Shown here: positions 27,256-36,295 of the stretch, one piece after another
Position numbering within the stretch: the first letter of the stretch is position 1
How the letters are laid out: each line of letters starts with the position of its first letter
Assembly: GCF_041505935.1 (NCBI RefSeq)
Contig: NZ_CP140110.1
Strand: one strand, 5' to 3'
Length of the DNA: 64,000 bases
Origin: Fervidobacterium_A thailandense
GTDB lineage: Bacteria; Thermotogota; Thermotogae; Thermotogales; Fervidobacteriaceae
Made by a program: the position numbers and the translations under genes
The notes under the pieces: generated by a model
What the model saw: only the letters and a program-made list of their open reading frames with translations
Told to the model about the DNA's origin: nothing
Database searches by the model: none

Positions 27256-28337
27256 CAGAAATTAAACCCAAGCATCTCTTCCGTTGAAAACTCGAATGGG
27301 AATTTAACTGGTTTGTTTTCCAACGCGGATTTGTATATCCCAAGAACGATTTCAACAGCCTTTCTCCCCTCTTCACCCGGAATCTTCGGTTCTCTGTCCT
27401 CCACGATAGCCTCGTAGAAATCCCTGTACAACGGCACGTGGCCATGGCCGTACACCGTATCCGGATCGGGCAAATTCATGAACGGATGCGAGTCCTCCCC
27501 GGGAAATCTCCACACTTGGATCCGATTGACGGCAAGCCCTCCAATAACTACTGTACCGTGATCTCCGAAAATTGAAAGCGTCTCCTCAAGGTTCCTTGGA
27601 TAGACCGTTGCCGTTCCTTCGATCAATCCAACAGCACCATTTTTAAATTTAACCACCGCACCACCAAAATCCTCGGCTTCAATGTACGGATGGTTGAATT
27701 TCCGAATGACCCCGTAAACCTCCTCTATCTCCCCACCAAGCATCCACTGGAGAAGGTCGATGTTGTGCGTACACTGGTTCATCAATGTACCACCGTCAAG
27801 CTTCCACGTACCTCTCCAAGGAGCCTGCCTGTAGTAGTTTTCATCCCTGTTCCAGCGGATGGTAGCAACTCCGTAGTTGATTTTTCCAAACGCCCCGGAC
27901 TCCACTTTCTTCCTCAGCTCAACTATTGGGGGGTTGAACCTGTTTTGAAAACAGACACCAAGCTTTAAGTTTTTCGAACGTGCAAGGTTGATCATCTCAT
28001 CCATGTGCTTTGTTGACAAAGCCATCGGTTTTTCCACAAGCACGTGCAAGCCTCTCTTCAAAAGTTCGATGGTAATCTCGTAATGGTAACCACTCTCGGT
28101 GGCAACCGCAACAAAATCGAGCTCCTCACTTTCAACCATCCTGATGAAATCCGTGTACACCCTCGGTTCAACACCGACACGCTCTAAAATCTTTGAAGAA
28201 GTCGCTCTTGCCTTCTCCTCCACAACATCGCACATGGCAACCGGCTCGAGTACATCAATGTTCTTTATAATTGCCTCAACGTGTTTCGTCGAACCTATGC
28301 GCCCACAACCTACAAGAGCCATTTTGAGTTTTTTCAT
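27255..28337 (-). CDS. Gfo/Idh/MocA family dehydrogenase
   Basis: 360 residues. An N-terminal Rossmann domain has GCGRIGSTKH and the EKPMAL motif with its conserved Lys. The C-terminal domain has NQCTHNIDLLQWMLG, carrying the family His/Asp. It resembles UDP-sugar 3-dehydrogenases of the WlbA/WbpB group, but the substrate cannot be fixed from sequence. It is a single gene between terminator-flanked units. Confidence 0.85.
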   Translation of the reverse strand: MKKLKMALVGCGRIGSTKHVEAIIKNIDVLEPVAMCDVVEEKARATSSKILERVGVEPRVYTDFIRMVESEELDFVAVATESGYHYEITIELLKRGLHVLVEKPMALSTKHMDEMINLARSKNLKLGVCFQNRFNPPIVELRKKVESGAFGKINYGVATIRWNRDENYYRQAPWRGTWKLDGGTLMNQCTHNIDLLQWMLGGEIEEVYGVIRKFNHPYIEAEDFGGAVVKFKNGAVGLIEGTATVYPRNLEETLSIFGDHGTVVIGGLAVNRIQVWRFPGEDSHPFMNLPDPDTVYGHGHVPLYRDFYEAIVEDREPKIPGEEGRKAVEIVLGIYKSALENKPVKFPFEFSTEEMLGFNF

Positions 28338-28465
28338 AAGTTCCGTCCACTCCCCTCCAAGCTTTTATCACCGCACAACCATTTTACAACAAAACTGCTG
28401 ACGCTACAACAACCAAGAGGTTAACTGTAGGAACGCACAAAACACTGTACGTTGTTTAAAAATAT

Positions 28466-28495
28466 TTGCTGTTTGAAAACGATGTATGGTATAAT
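28466..28495 (+). promoter_or_regulatory. Promoter of hppA
   Basis: TTGCTG (28466-28471), an 18-nt spacer and TATAAT (28490-28495), about 45 nt before the hppA start. Confidence 0.65.
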
Positions 28496-28540
28496 TCTTT
28501 ATAAAAGAAGCGTCGAATCGGGTTATAAGGGGGGATGCTG

Positions 28541-30676
28541 ATGAATTTCCTGTTACCGCTTTTTGGTATCCTTTTGATTGCACTCAACTTTAAGCTCCTT
28601 CTTAATAAGCCAGAAGGCAACCAAGTGATGATCGACATTTCCCGCCGCATTCGAAAAGGTGCGGATACATTCATCGCCCATGAATACCGAGTTGTGTTCA
28701 TGTACGCCATTTTCATCGCAGTAGTTTTAGGCTCTCTGACCGCTTGGTACGTTTCCGTTGCGTTTTTAATTGGAGCGTGCATGAGTTCTTTAGCTGGATA
28801 CATAGGGATGAAGGCCGCAACCAGGGCTAACGTGCGCGTAGCGGAAGCCGCAAGAACTCACAAACAGCTTGGGCCTGCCTTAAAAATTGCTTTCCTTGGT
28901 GGCTCGGTAATGGGGCTTTCTGTCGGCAGTTTGGCACTCTTGGGAATACTTCTTGTCATGTTCATCTTCTCCCATCAGCTCAGACCTGAACACTTTGAAA
29001 TAGTTCAAAACTACCTCGGAATAAATTTCATCCCGATAGCTATGACGCTTTCAGGCTATGCCCTTGGCTGTTCGATTGTCGCGATGTTTGACAGGGTAGG
29101 AGGTGGGGTTTACACGAAGGCTGCGGACATGGCCGCGGATTTGGTTGGTAAAACGGAGCTCAGAATTCCTGAAGACGATCCACGTAATCCTGCAACGATC
29201 GCTGATAACGTTGGGGATAACGTTGGGGACGTTGCAGGGCTAGGGGCAGACTTACTCGAAAGCTTTGTGGGATCGATACTGTCGGTCATCGTTCTGGCCG
29301 CTTACACGTTCGTACTCTCCGGAAAAAGGAACTACGAAACCGCGTTAGCGCTGATAAAATATCCAATCGGCTTTGCCCTAATAGGATTGGCATCTTGTAT
29401 GATTGCGATCGTGGTAACGGTCTTGAAAAAAGTATCGAACAAACCACATGCTGAATTGAACACCGCAATCGTAATCTCCGCAGTGTTAACCATAATCGGA
29501 AACTTTTTCTACACATCGTTCGCACTCTCCGGTCTGAATGGTCTTGAAATGTACGGTTTTAGGTTCGGCCCGCATTCGGCATTCCTCTCCGCGGTTCTCG
29601 GAATTTTCGCTGGAATCGTCATAGGCTTACTTGCGGAATTCTACACCTCCGATAACTTTTGGCCAACGAGAAACTTAAGCTACAAGTGCAAACAAGGCAC
29701 GGGAATGGTTATCAGTGGTGGGCTTGCGCTCGGAATGAAGAGTACGTTCCTACCGTGTTTAGTGCTTTTTGGCACAATCATCACGGCCGATTACTTTGCC
29801 GGTCTTTACGGAGTGGCAATGGCAGCAGTCGGAATGCTATCTTTTGTTGCCACTTCCGTAACGATAGACTCGTACGGTCCAATAGCGGATAATGCCGGTG
29901 GAATCAGTGAGATGGCAGGCCTCGAACCGGAAGTAAGGCACATAACTGACAGACTTGACATGGTTGGGAACACCACAGCTGCTATCGGAAAAGGATTCGC
30001 CATCGGTTCAGCGGCACTTGCAGCACTTTCTTTGTTTGCTTCATATATGTTCTCACAAACATCACCCGGTGAATTCGTCAAAAGGATACAAGAATTGTTA
30101 GTGCTTAATATCATCAACGCTCGAACATTGGCTGGGGCTGTCGTTGGAGCATCGTTGCCATATTTGTTTAGCGGGATATTGATAGATTCCGTTGTAAAAT
30201 CGGCAGCGAAGATGGTTGATGAAATACGTCGTCAGGTCAAGGAAATGCCAGGAATACTCGACGGGACCCAAGAACCAGACTACGAAAGGTGCATCGCAAT
30301 AAGTGCCGATGGGGCAATAAAAGAGATGGTGCTACCGGCAATCATCTCCATCGTAAGTCCGTTGATTTCCGGATTCCTCTTTGGAGTTGAATTCGTTGGA
30401 GGCCTACTTGTTGGAACGACGCTAAGTGGAATTATGCTGGCACTCTTTACCGCAAACGCTGGAGGAGCTTGGGATAACGCAAAGAAACACCTTGAGCAAG
30501 GCAAGATAGAGGGCCTCAAGAAAGGCTCCGACGAACACGCCGCACTTGTGGTTGGTGACACCGTCGGTGATCCGTTGAAAGATACCGTGGGTCCGAGCCT
30601 GGATATACTTATAAAAATAATGGCCGTCGTTTCACTGATATTTGCACCACTCTTCCAGCGATTCAAGGTGTTTTGA
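28541..30676 (+). CDS. hppA: Membrane pyrophosphatase, K+-dependent
   Basis: 711 residues with about 16 hydrophobic segments. It couples pyrophosphate hydrolysis to Na+ and/or H+ export. The substrate loops DDPRNPATIADNVGDNVGD and DTVGDPLKDTVGPSL are intact. GNTTAAIGKG has Ala, with Gly three residues on, where K+-independent enzymes have Lys and Thr, so it should be K+-dependent, like the Thermotoga Na+-pump. ATG 28541 is preferred to 28535 because AAGGGGGG then has correct spacing. Confidence 0.94.
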   Translation: MNFLLPLFGILLIALNFKLLLNKPEGNQVMIDISRRIRKGADTFIAHEYRVVFMYAIFIAVVLGSLTAWYVSVAFLIGACMSSLAGYIGMKAATRANVRVAEAARTHKQLGPALKIAFLGGSVMGLSVGSLALLGILLVMFIFSHQLRPEHFEIVQNYLGINFIPIAMTLSGYALGCSIVAMFDRVGGGVYTKAADMAADLVGKTELRIPEDDPRNPATIADNVGDNVGDVAGLGADLLESFVGSILSVIVLAAYTFVLSGKRNYETALALIKYPIGFALIGLASCMIAIVVTVLKKVSNKPHAELNTAIVISAVLTIIGNFFYTSFALSGLNGLEMYGFRFGPHSAFLSAVLGIFAGIVIGLLAEFYTSDNFWPTRNLSYKCKQGTGMVISGGLALGMKSTFLPCLVLFGTIITADYFAGLYGVAMAAVGMLSFVATSVTIDSYGPIADNAGGISEMAGLEPEVRHITDRLDMVGNTTAAIGKGFAIGSAALAALSLFASYMFSQTSPGEFVKRIQELLVLNIINARTLAGAVVGASLPYLFSGILIDSVVKSAAKMVDEIRRQVKEMPGILDGTQEPDYERCIAISADGAIKEMVLPAIISIVSPLISGFLFGVEFVGGLLVGTTLSGIMLALFTANAGGAWDNAKKHLEQGKIEGLKKGSDEHAALVVGDTVGDPLKDTVGPSLDILIKIMAVVSLIFAPLFQRFKVF

Positions 30677-30751
30677 ATTTTTGAAAAGAAGCAGGAAAAA
30701 CTCAATGATAGAGCTTAGGTGAAAACTTTATTAACCGTGGAGGTGTCGATT

Positions 30752-32716
30752 ATGAAGCTGCGAACATGGCTTGTCGTAGTTACGCCCATACTCATTTTTG
30801 CCACCGCGATTATTCTCCTTCTTGTTGGTCAACTGTTTTTGAACCGGGTCTCCCAGTTATGGCGTGACGATTACGTCCAGCATTCGGCTGACGAAATCAT
30901 GACGATCATTAAAGCCGAACAGGAAAAAGCTAAAATTGCCGTCGAGACGATCCTGAAAAACAAAGAAATTATCGAAGCTTTTGCGTCACAAGACAGGGAT
31001 AGACTCATAGAACTAATTATGCCGTACCACGAGATGTACAAAAAAGATTTCGACTTTTCGCAAATCCACTTCCACACCGCAGATTTGAAATCTTTCCTCC
31101 GTACTTCGGATTTAACAAAGTACGGCGATGATCTATCAAGCTTTCGCCCCGATATTGTGCACGTTAAATCCACAAGAACACCTGTTTTCTCGATGAACGT
31201 CGGAAAAATGGGACCCCAGATCCGATACATCGCACCGATTATCTACAACGGTGAGTACGTTGGCAGTGTTGAAGCAAATGTGAATCTAACGGAAGGATTC
31301 GCCAGAAAACTCAAAGGTGATGCAATAGTTCGTGTGTTCTTTGACGAAAAGGGAAACAAGAGCGATTTACTCGCGAAATCAAGGCCGGAACTTGAGGACT
31401 TCACGAATGTCTTCGACGTGGATAAATTATTGAAAGGTGAGCTCGTCGGTTTCATCAAGGGAACCGAGGCGTACATAGGTATCCCCATTAAAGATTTCTC
31501 GGGAAAAGTTTTCGCTGCGGTGTTACAAAAAGTTGGTATTGAAGATATCGTTACCACTGAAAGGAGAGCATTCTTATTACAGTTGATAATATCCATCGTA
31601 CTCGGTGTTGTAGTTTCCTTGCTCAGCTTTGTTTTTGGCCTCAAACTGAAAAACGATATCGTCAACCTGAGAGAAAAGATGGCAAAGGTAGCGACCGGAG
31701 ACTTGACTGTACAATGTGATTTGGAAGGGAAAAATGAAATTGCGGAAATTTGTAAAACGATGGGTGAAGTGTTGAGTTCGATACGACGTGCCGTTAGCTC
31801 CATCGTTTCTTCTTCCGAAAACATAAGTAGCATCGGTAGCGACCTTGCAGTAGCATCGGACAACCTTGAACGCAGCGCGGAAGGATTCAAAACAACGTTT
31901 GCTCATGTTACAGAATCAGCAAGAGATGCAACGAGCTCGCTGAACGAAATAACCAGTAGTGTTCAAGAAGTTGCCATGAGCGCTACCAACATCGCTGGTG
32001 CCGCTCAAGAACTCTCCGAAAAATCCGCGACCATGGCCGAAGTAGCGAAAAACAGCTCCAAGATCGTCGAGCAAATAATGAAACTAATTCACGAAACAAA
32101 AGACAAGGCAAGTGAAACACAAAAGGTGGTAAACAACGTCGCCGAAAGTGCGAAAAACATCAAAGAAATCGTCGAGACTATCAACTCCATTTCCGAACAG
32201 ACAAACTTACTCGCACTCAACGCCGCGATCGAAGCTGCACGAGCGGGAGAAGCTGGTAGAGGCTTTGCCGTTGTCGCCGACGAAATAAGAAAGCTCGCGG
32301 AGGAGAGTAAACAAGCAACCGGTAAAATCGCCGAAATACTCTCTGGAATCCAGAATGGTGTAGAAAAAGCAAACAAAGCCACGAATGAAACGGTTGAAGC
32401 AATTGCGAACGTAGAGAGCGAGTCTAACAAGGTCAACAAAGCCCTGACTGAAATCCTCGATCAAGTTTCTACCGTAAGTACGATGGTCGACAGCCTGGCT
32501 GCAAGTTCCCAGGAACTGAGTGCATCCGCCGAAGAAATGAGTAGCGCCCTGACAACCGCAACAAACGCAATCAACGAAATTGTCGATCAAATCAGCACAC
32601 TCAACCTCGGTGTGGAAGTACAGACCAACCTAACCGTCACGCTCAACGAGCTAAGCAAGAACCTCATCAGCTCCGCTCAGCAGCTGAAAGAAAGTGTCGG
32701 GATATTCAAAATTTAA
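30752..32716 (+). CDS. Methyl-accepting chemotaxis protein with dCache-type sensor
   Basis: 654 residues. It has an N-terminal membrane segment, a periplasmic sensor (about 35-270) with QIHFHTADLKSFLRTS and GDDLSSFRPDI, typical of a dCache_3 ligand domain, and a second membrane segment. HAMP and a long signalling coiled coil follow, with the hairpin tip EQTNLLALNAAIEAARAGE and VVADEIRKLAEES. GGAGGTG precedes ATG 30752. No pentapeptide for CheR binding is seen at the C-terminus. Confidence 0.93.
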   Translation: MKLRTWLVVVTPILIFATAIILLLVGQLFLNRVSQLWRDDYVQHSADEIMTIIKAEQEKAKIAVETILKNKEIIEAFASQDRDRLIELIMPYHEMYKKDFDFSQIHFHTADLKSFLRTSDLTKYGDDLSSFRPDIVHVKSTRTPVFSMNVGKMGPQIRYIAPIIYNGEYVGSVEANVNLTEGFARKLKGDAIVRVFFDEKGNKSDLLAKSRPELEDFTNVFDVDKLLKGELVGFIKGTEAYIGIPIKDFSGKVFAAVLQKVGIEDIVTTERRAFLLQLIISIVLGVVVSLLSFVFGLKLKNDIVNLREKMAKVATGDLTVQCDLEGKNEIAEICKTMGEVLSSIRRAVSSIVSSSENISSIGSDLAVASDNLERSAEGFKTTFAHVTESARDATSSLNEITSSVQEVAMSATNIAGAAQELSEKSATMAEVAKNSSKIVEQIMKLIHETKDKASETQKVVNNVAESAKNIKEIVETINSISEQTNLLALNAAIEAARAGEAGRGFAVVADEIRKLAEESKQATGKIAEILSGIQNGVEKANKATNETVEAIANVESESNKVNKALTEILDQVSTVSTMVDSLAASSQELSASAEEMSSALTTATNAINEIVDQISTLNLGVEVQTNLTVTLNELSKNLISSAQQLKESVGIFKI

Positions 32717-32749
32717 CAAATTTTGTAGCCACTCATAAAAGGCAGAAAC

Positions 32750-32803
32750 GCCGGTGTTTGTGCGAAAGTAAAGATCCTTCACCCGCACAAACGCCGGCAT
32801 TTT
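32750..32803 (+). terminator. Long hairpin, probable terminator after chemoreceptor
   Basis: Arms 32750-32764 and 32784-32798 pair over 15 bp (GCCGGTGTTTGTGCG with CGCACAAACGCCGGC, one mismatch), then ATTTTC. The loop is 19 nt. Confidence 0.6.
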
Positions 32804-32831
32804 CTCAAATCCGATTGTCAATTAATTGCCA

Positions 32832-33249
32832 TTACGAATTACCTTCTTGAAGATAAACAGGGCGTGGAAAAATAATTTTCACCGGTTGACGAAAGATTGG
32901 ATGACTCAGTATAAGTTGTCCTTTGTCGAGTCTGGTAATACTGGTGCGGATCGCCGGGTCAAGAAATTTGTAATGTACGGCTGACAACTCGGCTGCACCG
33001 CTGCGACCTATTAAGTACGTGGAACAGTTGCCAACAGCTCTTTCATGAACAGCACTCATAAACTGCTCGGCACCGAAGAGAATAACTCCCAGTGAACGTC
33101 CGCGTTCCGAAACGTCTATAACTTGCTCGAGAATTGGTGATTCTTTTCCCAAAGATGGCGCATATTTGTTCAATTCATCCACAAAAATAATAATGACAGA
33201 AGATTTGTTTGTCTCAGGCTCTCTTCCTTTAGGGGGAGAATAAGACAAA
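32832..33249 (-). pseudogene. herA: C-terminal fragment of HerA-type ATPase
   Basis: About 135 residues remain. VIIIFVDELNKYAPS is a HerA-type Walker B, and the ISERGRSLGV-like helix (VIDVSERGRSLGVILFGAEQF), the arginine-rich SGAAELSAVHYKFLD stretch and the end RQPVKIIFPRP follow in HerA order. The Walker A half is absent. The fragment starts at the left end of an IS200/IS605 element. On the other side of that element lies the first half of a nurA-like gene on the same strand, so a nurA-herA operon has lost its centre. HerA is a DNA-translocating hexamer that works with NurA. Confidence 0.75.
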
Positions 33250-33312
33250 TTACAAACTTGCATGTCTGTTTTGTTAATCAACATGTGGTACAATATGTAT
33301 GATGTGGTTGGT

Positions 33313-33712
33313 ATGCAAATCAAGAAAACACGATGGGCTCATTTTAACCTGAACTATCACTTTGTATGGATACCTAAGTACAGACGTAGTATCTTAACTG
33401 GTCCTGTGGCCGAACTCTTAGAAGAATTGCTAAACAAAACTGCAAAGGAGCACGATGTAAAAATCTTGTCTTTGTCAATTCAGCCGGACTACGTACATTT
33501 GTTTGTTTCCGCTCCTCCGCGGTTTGCGCCAGCGGAGCTGGTTAACCTGTTCAAAGGTATTACAGCCAAAAAGCTTGCCGAACAATTTCCTGAGCTCAAA
33601 ACAAAACAAAACAAAACATGGTGTTTGGACAAGGACGTACTATGTTGGCACAGCTGGTGCTGTGACTGAAGAAACCATACGAAGGTACATAGAAGAATGT
33701 CAGGACATCTAA
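33313..33712 (+). pseudogene. tnpA: Frameshifted IS200/IS605 TnpA (Y1 transposase)
   Basis: The first frame runs from ATG 33313 (KKTRWAHFNLNYHFVWIPKYRR) through PDYVHLFVSAPP, where the HUH motif reads YVH rather than HVH, to KTKQNKTWC, then terminates early. The remainder, with HGVWTRTYYVGTAG and the catalytic Tyr of IRRYIEECQ, continues in another frame. The break falls on four AAAAC copies at 33598-33617. Two copies give LKTKHGVW in frame, as in the relic at the right end of the window. The protein therefore lacks its Tyr and should be inactive. Confidence 0.85.
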
Positions 33713-34913
33713 AAACATACATCGTCCCAGTGCCTAGGGAACTGTATCCAAAATGTGAAGAGCTTTCAAGGATTGCTGGGCGTATATACAGCAAAACTGT
33801 TTTTTTGTTAAAAAGGTACACGAGCGCAAAGGCTTTTGGGTTTCTGAAGGTACAGCACAAAAGTACATCCTTCGCTGGGCTGAGAAGATAGACATACACA
33901 CCCATTCAAAACAAGCGTTGGTTCAGCAATACTTTGAAGCTCTTCGCTCGTTCTTTGCTAACAGAAAGAATAACAAAGATGCGAGACCACCATTCAGAAC
34001 AAAGAAGTACCAGACGTTTGTTTGGAAAAACACAGCTGTTAAATTGCTTGGAGATGGTACTCTGAAATTGTCTCTTGGTAGAAACTCTGAGCCTTTGCAT
34101 GTACCCACTAAGTTGCCACCAGACATTGAGGTCAGAACAGTCAGGCTCGTCTACGACGATGGTGCATACAAGTTGCACGTCACAGTTGCTATCGAATTTG
34201 AACAACAACCACAAGTCGGAGACAAAGCATGCGGCGTGGATCTTGGTATTAAAAGGCTAATAACGGCATTCGACGGACAAACTGTTATTAGCTATCACGG
34301 AGGAGAACTTTCAGCTAAACTGAGATACCGCAACAAAGAACTTGCTAAACTTCAAAGCAAACAGTCTAAATGCCAAAAAGATTCAAAACGCTGGCGAAAG
34401 CTTCAGAGCGCAAAACGTCGTATGCTAAAACGCATCAAGAACCAGATTAGAGACATTCTCCACAAAACAACAAGTCATTTTATAAGCTGGTGCCTATCGA
34501 ATGGAATAGGCACCGTAGCAGTTGGGGACATACGAAGAATCAGAGAAAGAGTAGACTACAACGATACGGTAAACCAAAAAATTCATCAATGGATGTACGG
34601 CGAGCTTCTCAAGATACTTGAAGAGAAAACTAAACTTTTCGGTATCAAACTGGTATACGTTGACGAAGCATACACTTCCAAGACATGTCCTGTATGTGGC
34701 ACACAAAACGCTGTCAAAGACCGAAGGTACAAGTGTCAATGTGGCTTTGAATACCACAGAGACGGAGTAGGAGCTATAAACATTTTCAAAAGGTATCGTG
34801 GCGAAAGCCACGTAGTTGGGGCCTTGGCCTCCCCCGTAGGTGTGAGGTTCAAGCCTCACCTACGTAGCCACGGAGTATCCATCTCTCCGTGGAAGCCAGT
34901 CTTGAGCTGGTAA
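33697..34913 (+). pseudogene. tnpB: Frameshifted TnpB (RNA-guided nuclease of IS605)
   Basis: About 405 codons over two frames. The first 40 residues (TYIVPVPRELYPK...) and the rest (VSEGTAQKYILRWAEK onward) are out of register at a T7/A5 run (33800-33814); one extra T or A restores one frame. The RuvC parts are VDLGIKRLITA (Asp), TVAVGDIRRI (position usually Glu, here Gly-Asp) and DGVGAINIFKRY (Asp). The zinc finger is CPVCG...CQCG. GTP-independent nuclease activity would need frame repair. It starts 4 codons before the tnpA stop. Confidence 0.82.
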
Positions 34914-34945
34914 GAATCCCATCCCCTTCAGGGGATTGGGAGTGG
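34835..34945 (+). ncRNA. Probable TnpB guide RNA (omega RNA) 3' end
   Basis: The end of tnpB and the element's right end form a chain of hairpins: CGTAGG..CCTACG (34835-34864), CCACGGAG/CTCCGTGG (34868-34892), CCAG/CTGG (34896-34910) and ATCCCC/GGGGAT (34921-34936). In known IS200/605 elements this region is transcribed as the TnpB guide. Expression here is inferred. Confidence 0.5.
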
Positions 34946-34946
34946 G

Positions 34947-35393
34947 TCAAAGTCCCTCCTCCGAAATTGCCTCAAAATCCAAAACAACAAGATTCTTCAA
35001 TCTTTTCTCAAGTGGAAAAACTCTACCACTCTCGTCCCGTTGCACTGCACAGGCTCCAACTTGAGCAAACACAAGTGGCGAAAAACGCTCAGCCTCCACC
35101 ACCTCCCCAAAGTAATAACTCCGCAGTGACCCGTCGATAAAGTACCTGAAAAGGTGTAACTCGTTCCGCCCCTTCGGTTTCACCTTTCTGTACAAACTTT
35201 CTCTCCACCACAAATTTCCCGTCGGTTTTTCGCAAATTGTGTCATAAATCAGTTGATTCGTGTAAGCTTGATCTTCACGTTCTTCAGCATCAGGAAAAAG
35301 CAGGTCCTCCTGAGCACCTTCCGATGCCGGGATTAAATCAACGGTGTGTCGCCACTCATCGATGTACTTTCTCAGATCCGTAAGTTCCCTCAC
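34947..35393 (-). pseudogene. nurA: N-terminal fragment of NurA-like nuclease
   Basis: 148 residues where NurA proteins usually have about 350-400. After a helical start (RELTDLRKYIDEWRH), LFRYFIDGSLRSYYFGEVV matches the NurA start, whose Asp in FIDGS is catalytic, followed by FSPLVFAQVGACAVQRDESG. The frame ends 12 residues after VVLDFEAIS, at the IS junction. GTG 35393 is chosen because AAAGGAGGTG lies 8 nt upstream. The missing half carries other metal ligands, so the product should be dead. Confidence 0.72.
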
Positions 35394-35430
35394 GAAAACA
35401 CACCTCCTTTCACTCGAAGATGGGTAAAAC

Positions 35431-35463
35431 AAAAAAAGCCCGACGCGGAAACCCGCGCCGGGC
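35431..35463 (-). terminator. Terminator after SAVED gene
   Basis: On the minus strand, GCCCGGCGCGG pairs with CCGCGTCGGGC, followed by seven T. It separates the CYTH-CARF-HD/SAVED unit from the nurA remnant. Confidence 0.85.
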
Positions 35464-35490
35464 AAAACTTTCAATCACATCCACACCGTT

Positions 35491-36273
35491 TTATAACATG
35501 AATACCGGACAGTATAGTTCCTTAGAATCACCCGCTGACGCGTTGTACTGGTAGATCGTCAAGGGAACGTACGTTCCAAGTGCCAGTCCTAAAGCGAACG
35601 CAATGCTCACCGGGACAGCAAGAAAGAGATGGAACCTTCTATAGTAATTATCCTGTCTAAGTTTCTGGATGACCGAATAAATCTCGCTCACTTCCACCGA
35701 CCAATCACCAAGAGGAACGTTACCAGAACTTGTGTGCCTAATTTCGAGTAAGTCGGCTACGAGATTCATAGTTTCCAGAAACTTTTTAACCGAACCTTCT
35801 GAACTATGTGAAGCGAACTGGAGTATTATTGCAAGTTCTTCCGCGCCCGTTTTATGGAACTTTGCCTCAATCCTGTGAATATCGCTCTTGATGTTCTTTA
35901 GCTTTCTCGAATCGTCCGTCAAGTCAATAACTTTGTGGTACGTCCCCGTTTGAAAGTGGTAAATACACATTGGTGGTACTTGAGAGGATGATATCTTAAT
36001 TCCGAGTGCCAAGGCGAAAGCTGCTGGAACGTTTAATGCCAAATGTACTTCTTCTTTTCCAAGCTTAGAATTTAGAAACTTAGCAACCTCCTCCACCTCT
36101 GCCGACCAATCTCCCAAGGGCAAATCCGTCCTCTTCAAAAACAGACTATCCGATACGCTAAGTGAATCATCTTTAACCCCGACAACACTTGCAAGTTCCT
36201 TTAACCCCGACAAGGCTTGCGTCTCGTCAACTCGCGAAGAAATAATAACCATAATCGGTCGTTTAAGTTGCAA
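35491..36273 (-). CDS. Stand-alone tandem SAVED-domain protein
   Basis: 261 residues made of two similar halves. Each begins PLGDWS(A/V)EV and ends in the SAVED core: VHLALNVPAAFALALGIKI then CIYHFQTG in the first half, FHLFLAVPVSIAFALGLAL then TIYQYNASAG in the second. SAVED domains are pairs of CARF-like folds that bind cyclic oligonucleotides in CBASS and in type III CRISPR effectors. No effector domain is fused here. TTG 36273 is chosen because GGGAGGGA lies 6 nt upstream. The gene follows the CYTH-CARF-HD gene by 22 nt and shares its transcript, so the two products may form one sensor-effector pair. Confidence 0.72.
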   Translation of the reverse strand: MQLKRPIMVIISSRVDETQALSGLKELASVVGVKDDSLSVSDSLFLKRTDLPLGDWSAEVEEVAKFLNSKLGKEEVHLALNVPAAFALALGIKISSSQVPPMCIYHFQTGTYHKVIDLTDDSRKLKNIKSDIHRIEAKFHKTGAEELAIILQFASHSSEGSVKKFLETMNLVADLLEIRHTSSGNVPLGDWSVEVSEIYSVIQKLRQDNYYRRFHLFLAVPVSIAFALGLALGTYVPLTIYQYNASAGDSKELYCPVFML

Positions 36274-36295
36274 AGCAATCCCTCCCACAATGATT

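Larger units (their letters stand above)
33254..34945 (+). mobile_element. IS200/IS605-type element with tnpA and tnpB, both frameshifted
   Basis: About 1.7 kb. The left flank ends in TTAC (33250-33253), a target known for IS608-type elements, so the left end is placed after it; this is approximate. The right end carries hairpins at 34835-34864, 34868-34892 and 34921-34936 (ATCCCC TTCA GGGGAT), as expected for the subterminal structure and the TnpB guide RNA. It separates the nurA and herA remnants. Confidence 0.75.

Noticed and set aside
33598..33712. Programmed frameshifting of tnpA
   Set aside because: The A-rich repeat could suggest slippage by the ribosome, but the related relic lacks the expansion and no programmed signal is known for IS200/605 TnpA.
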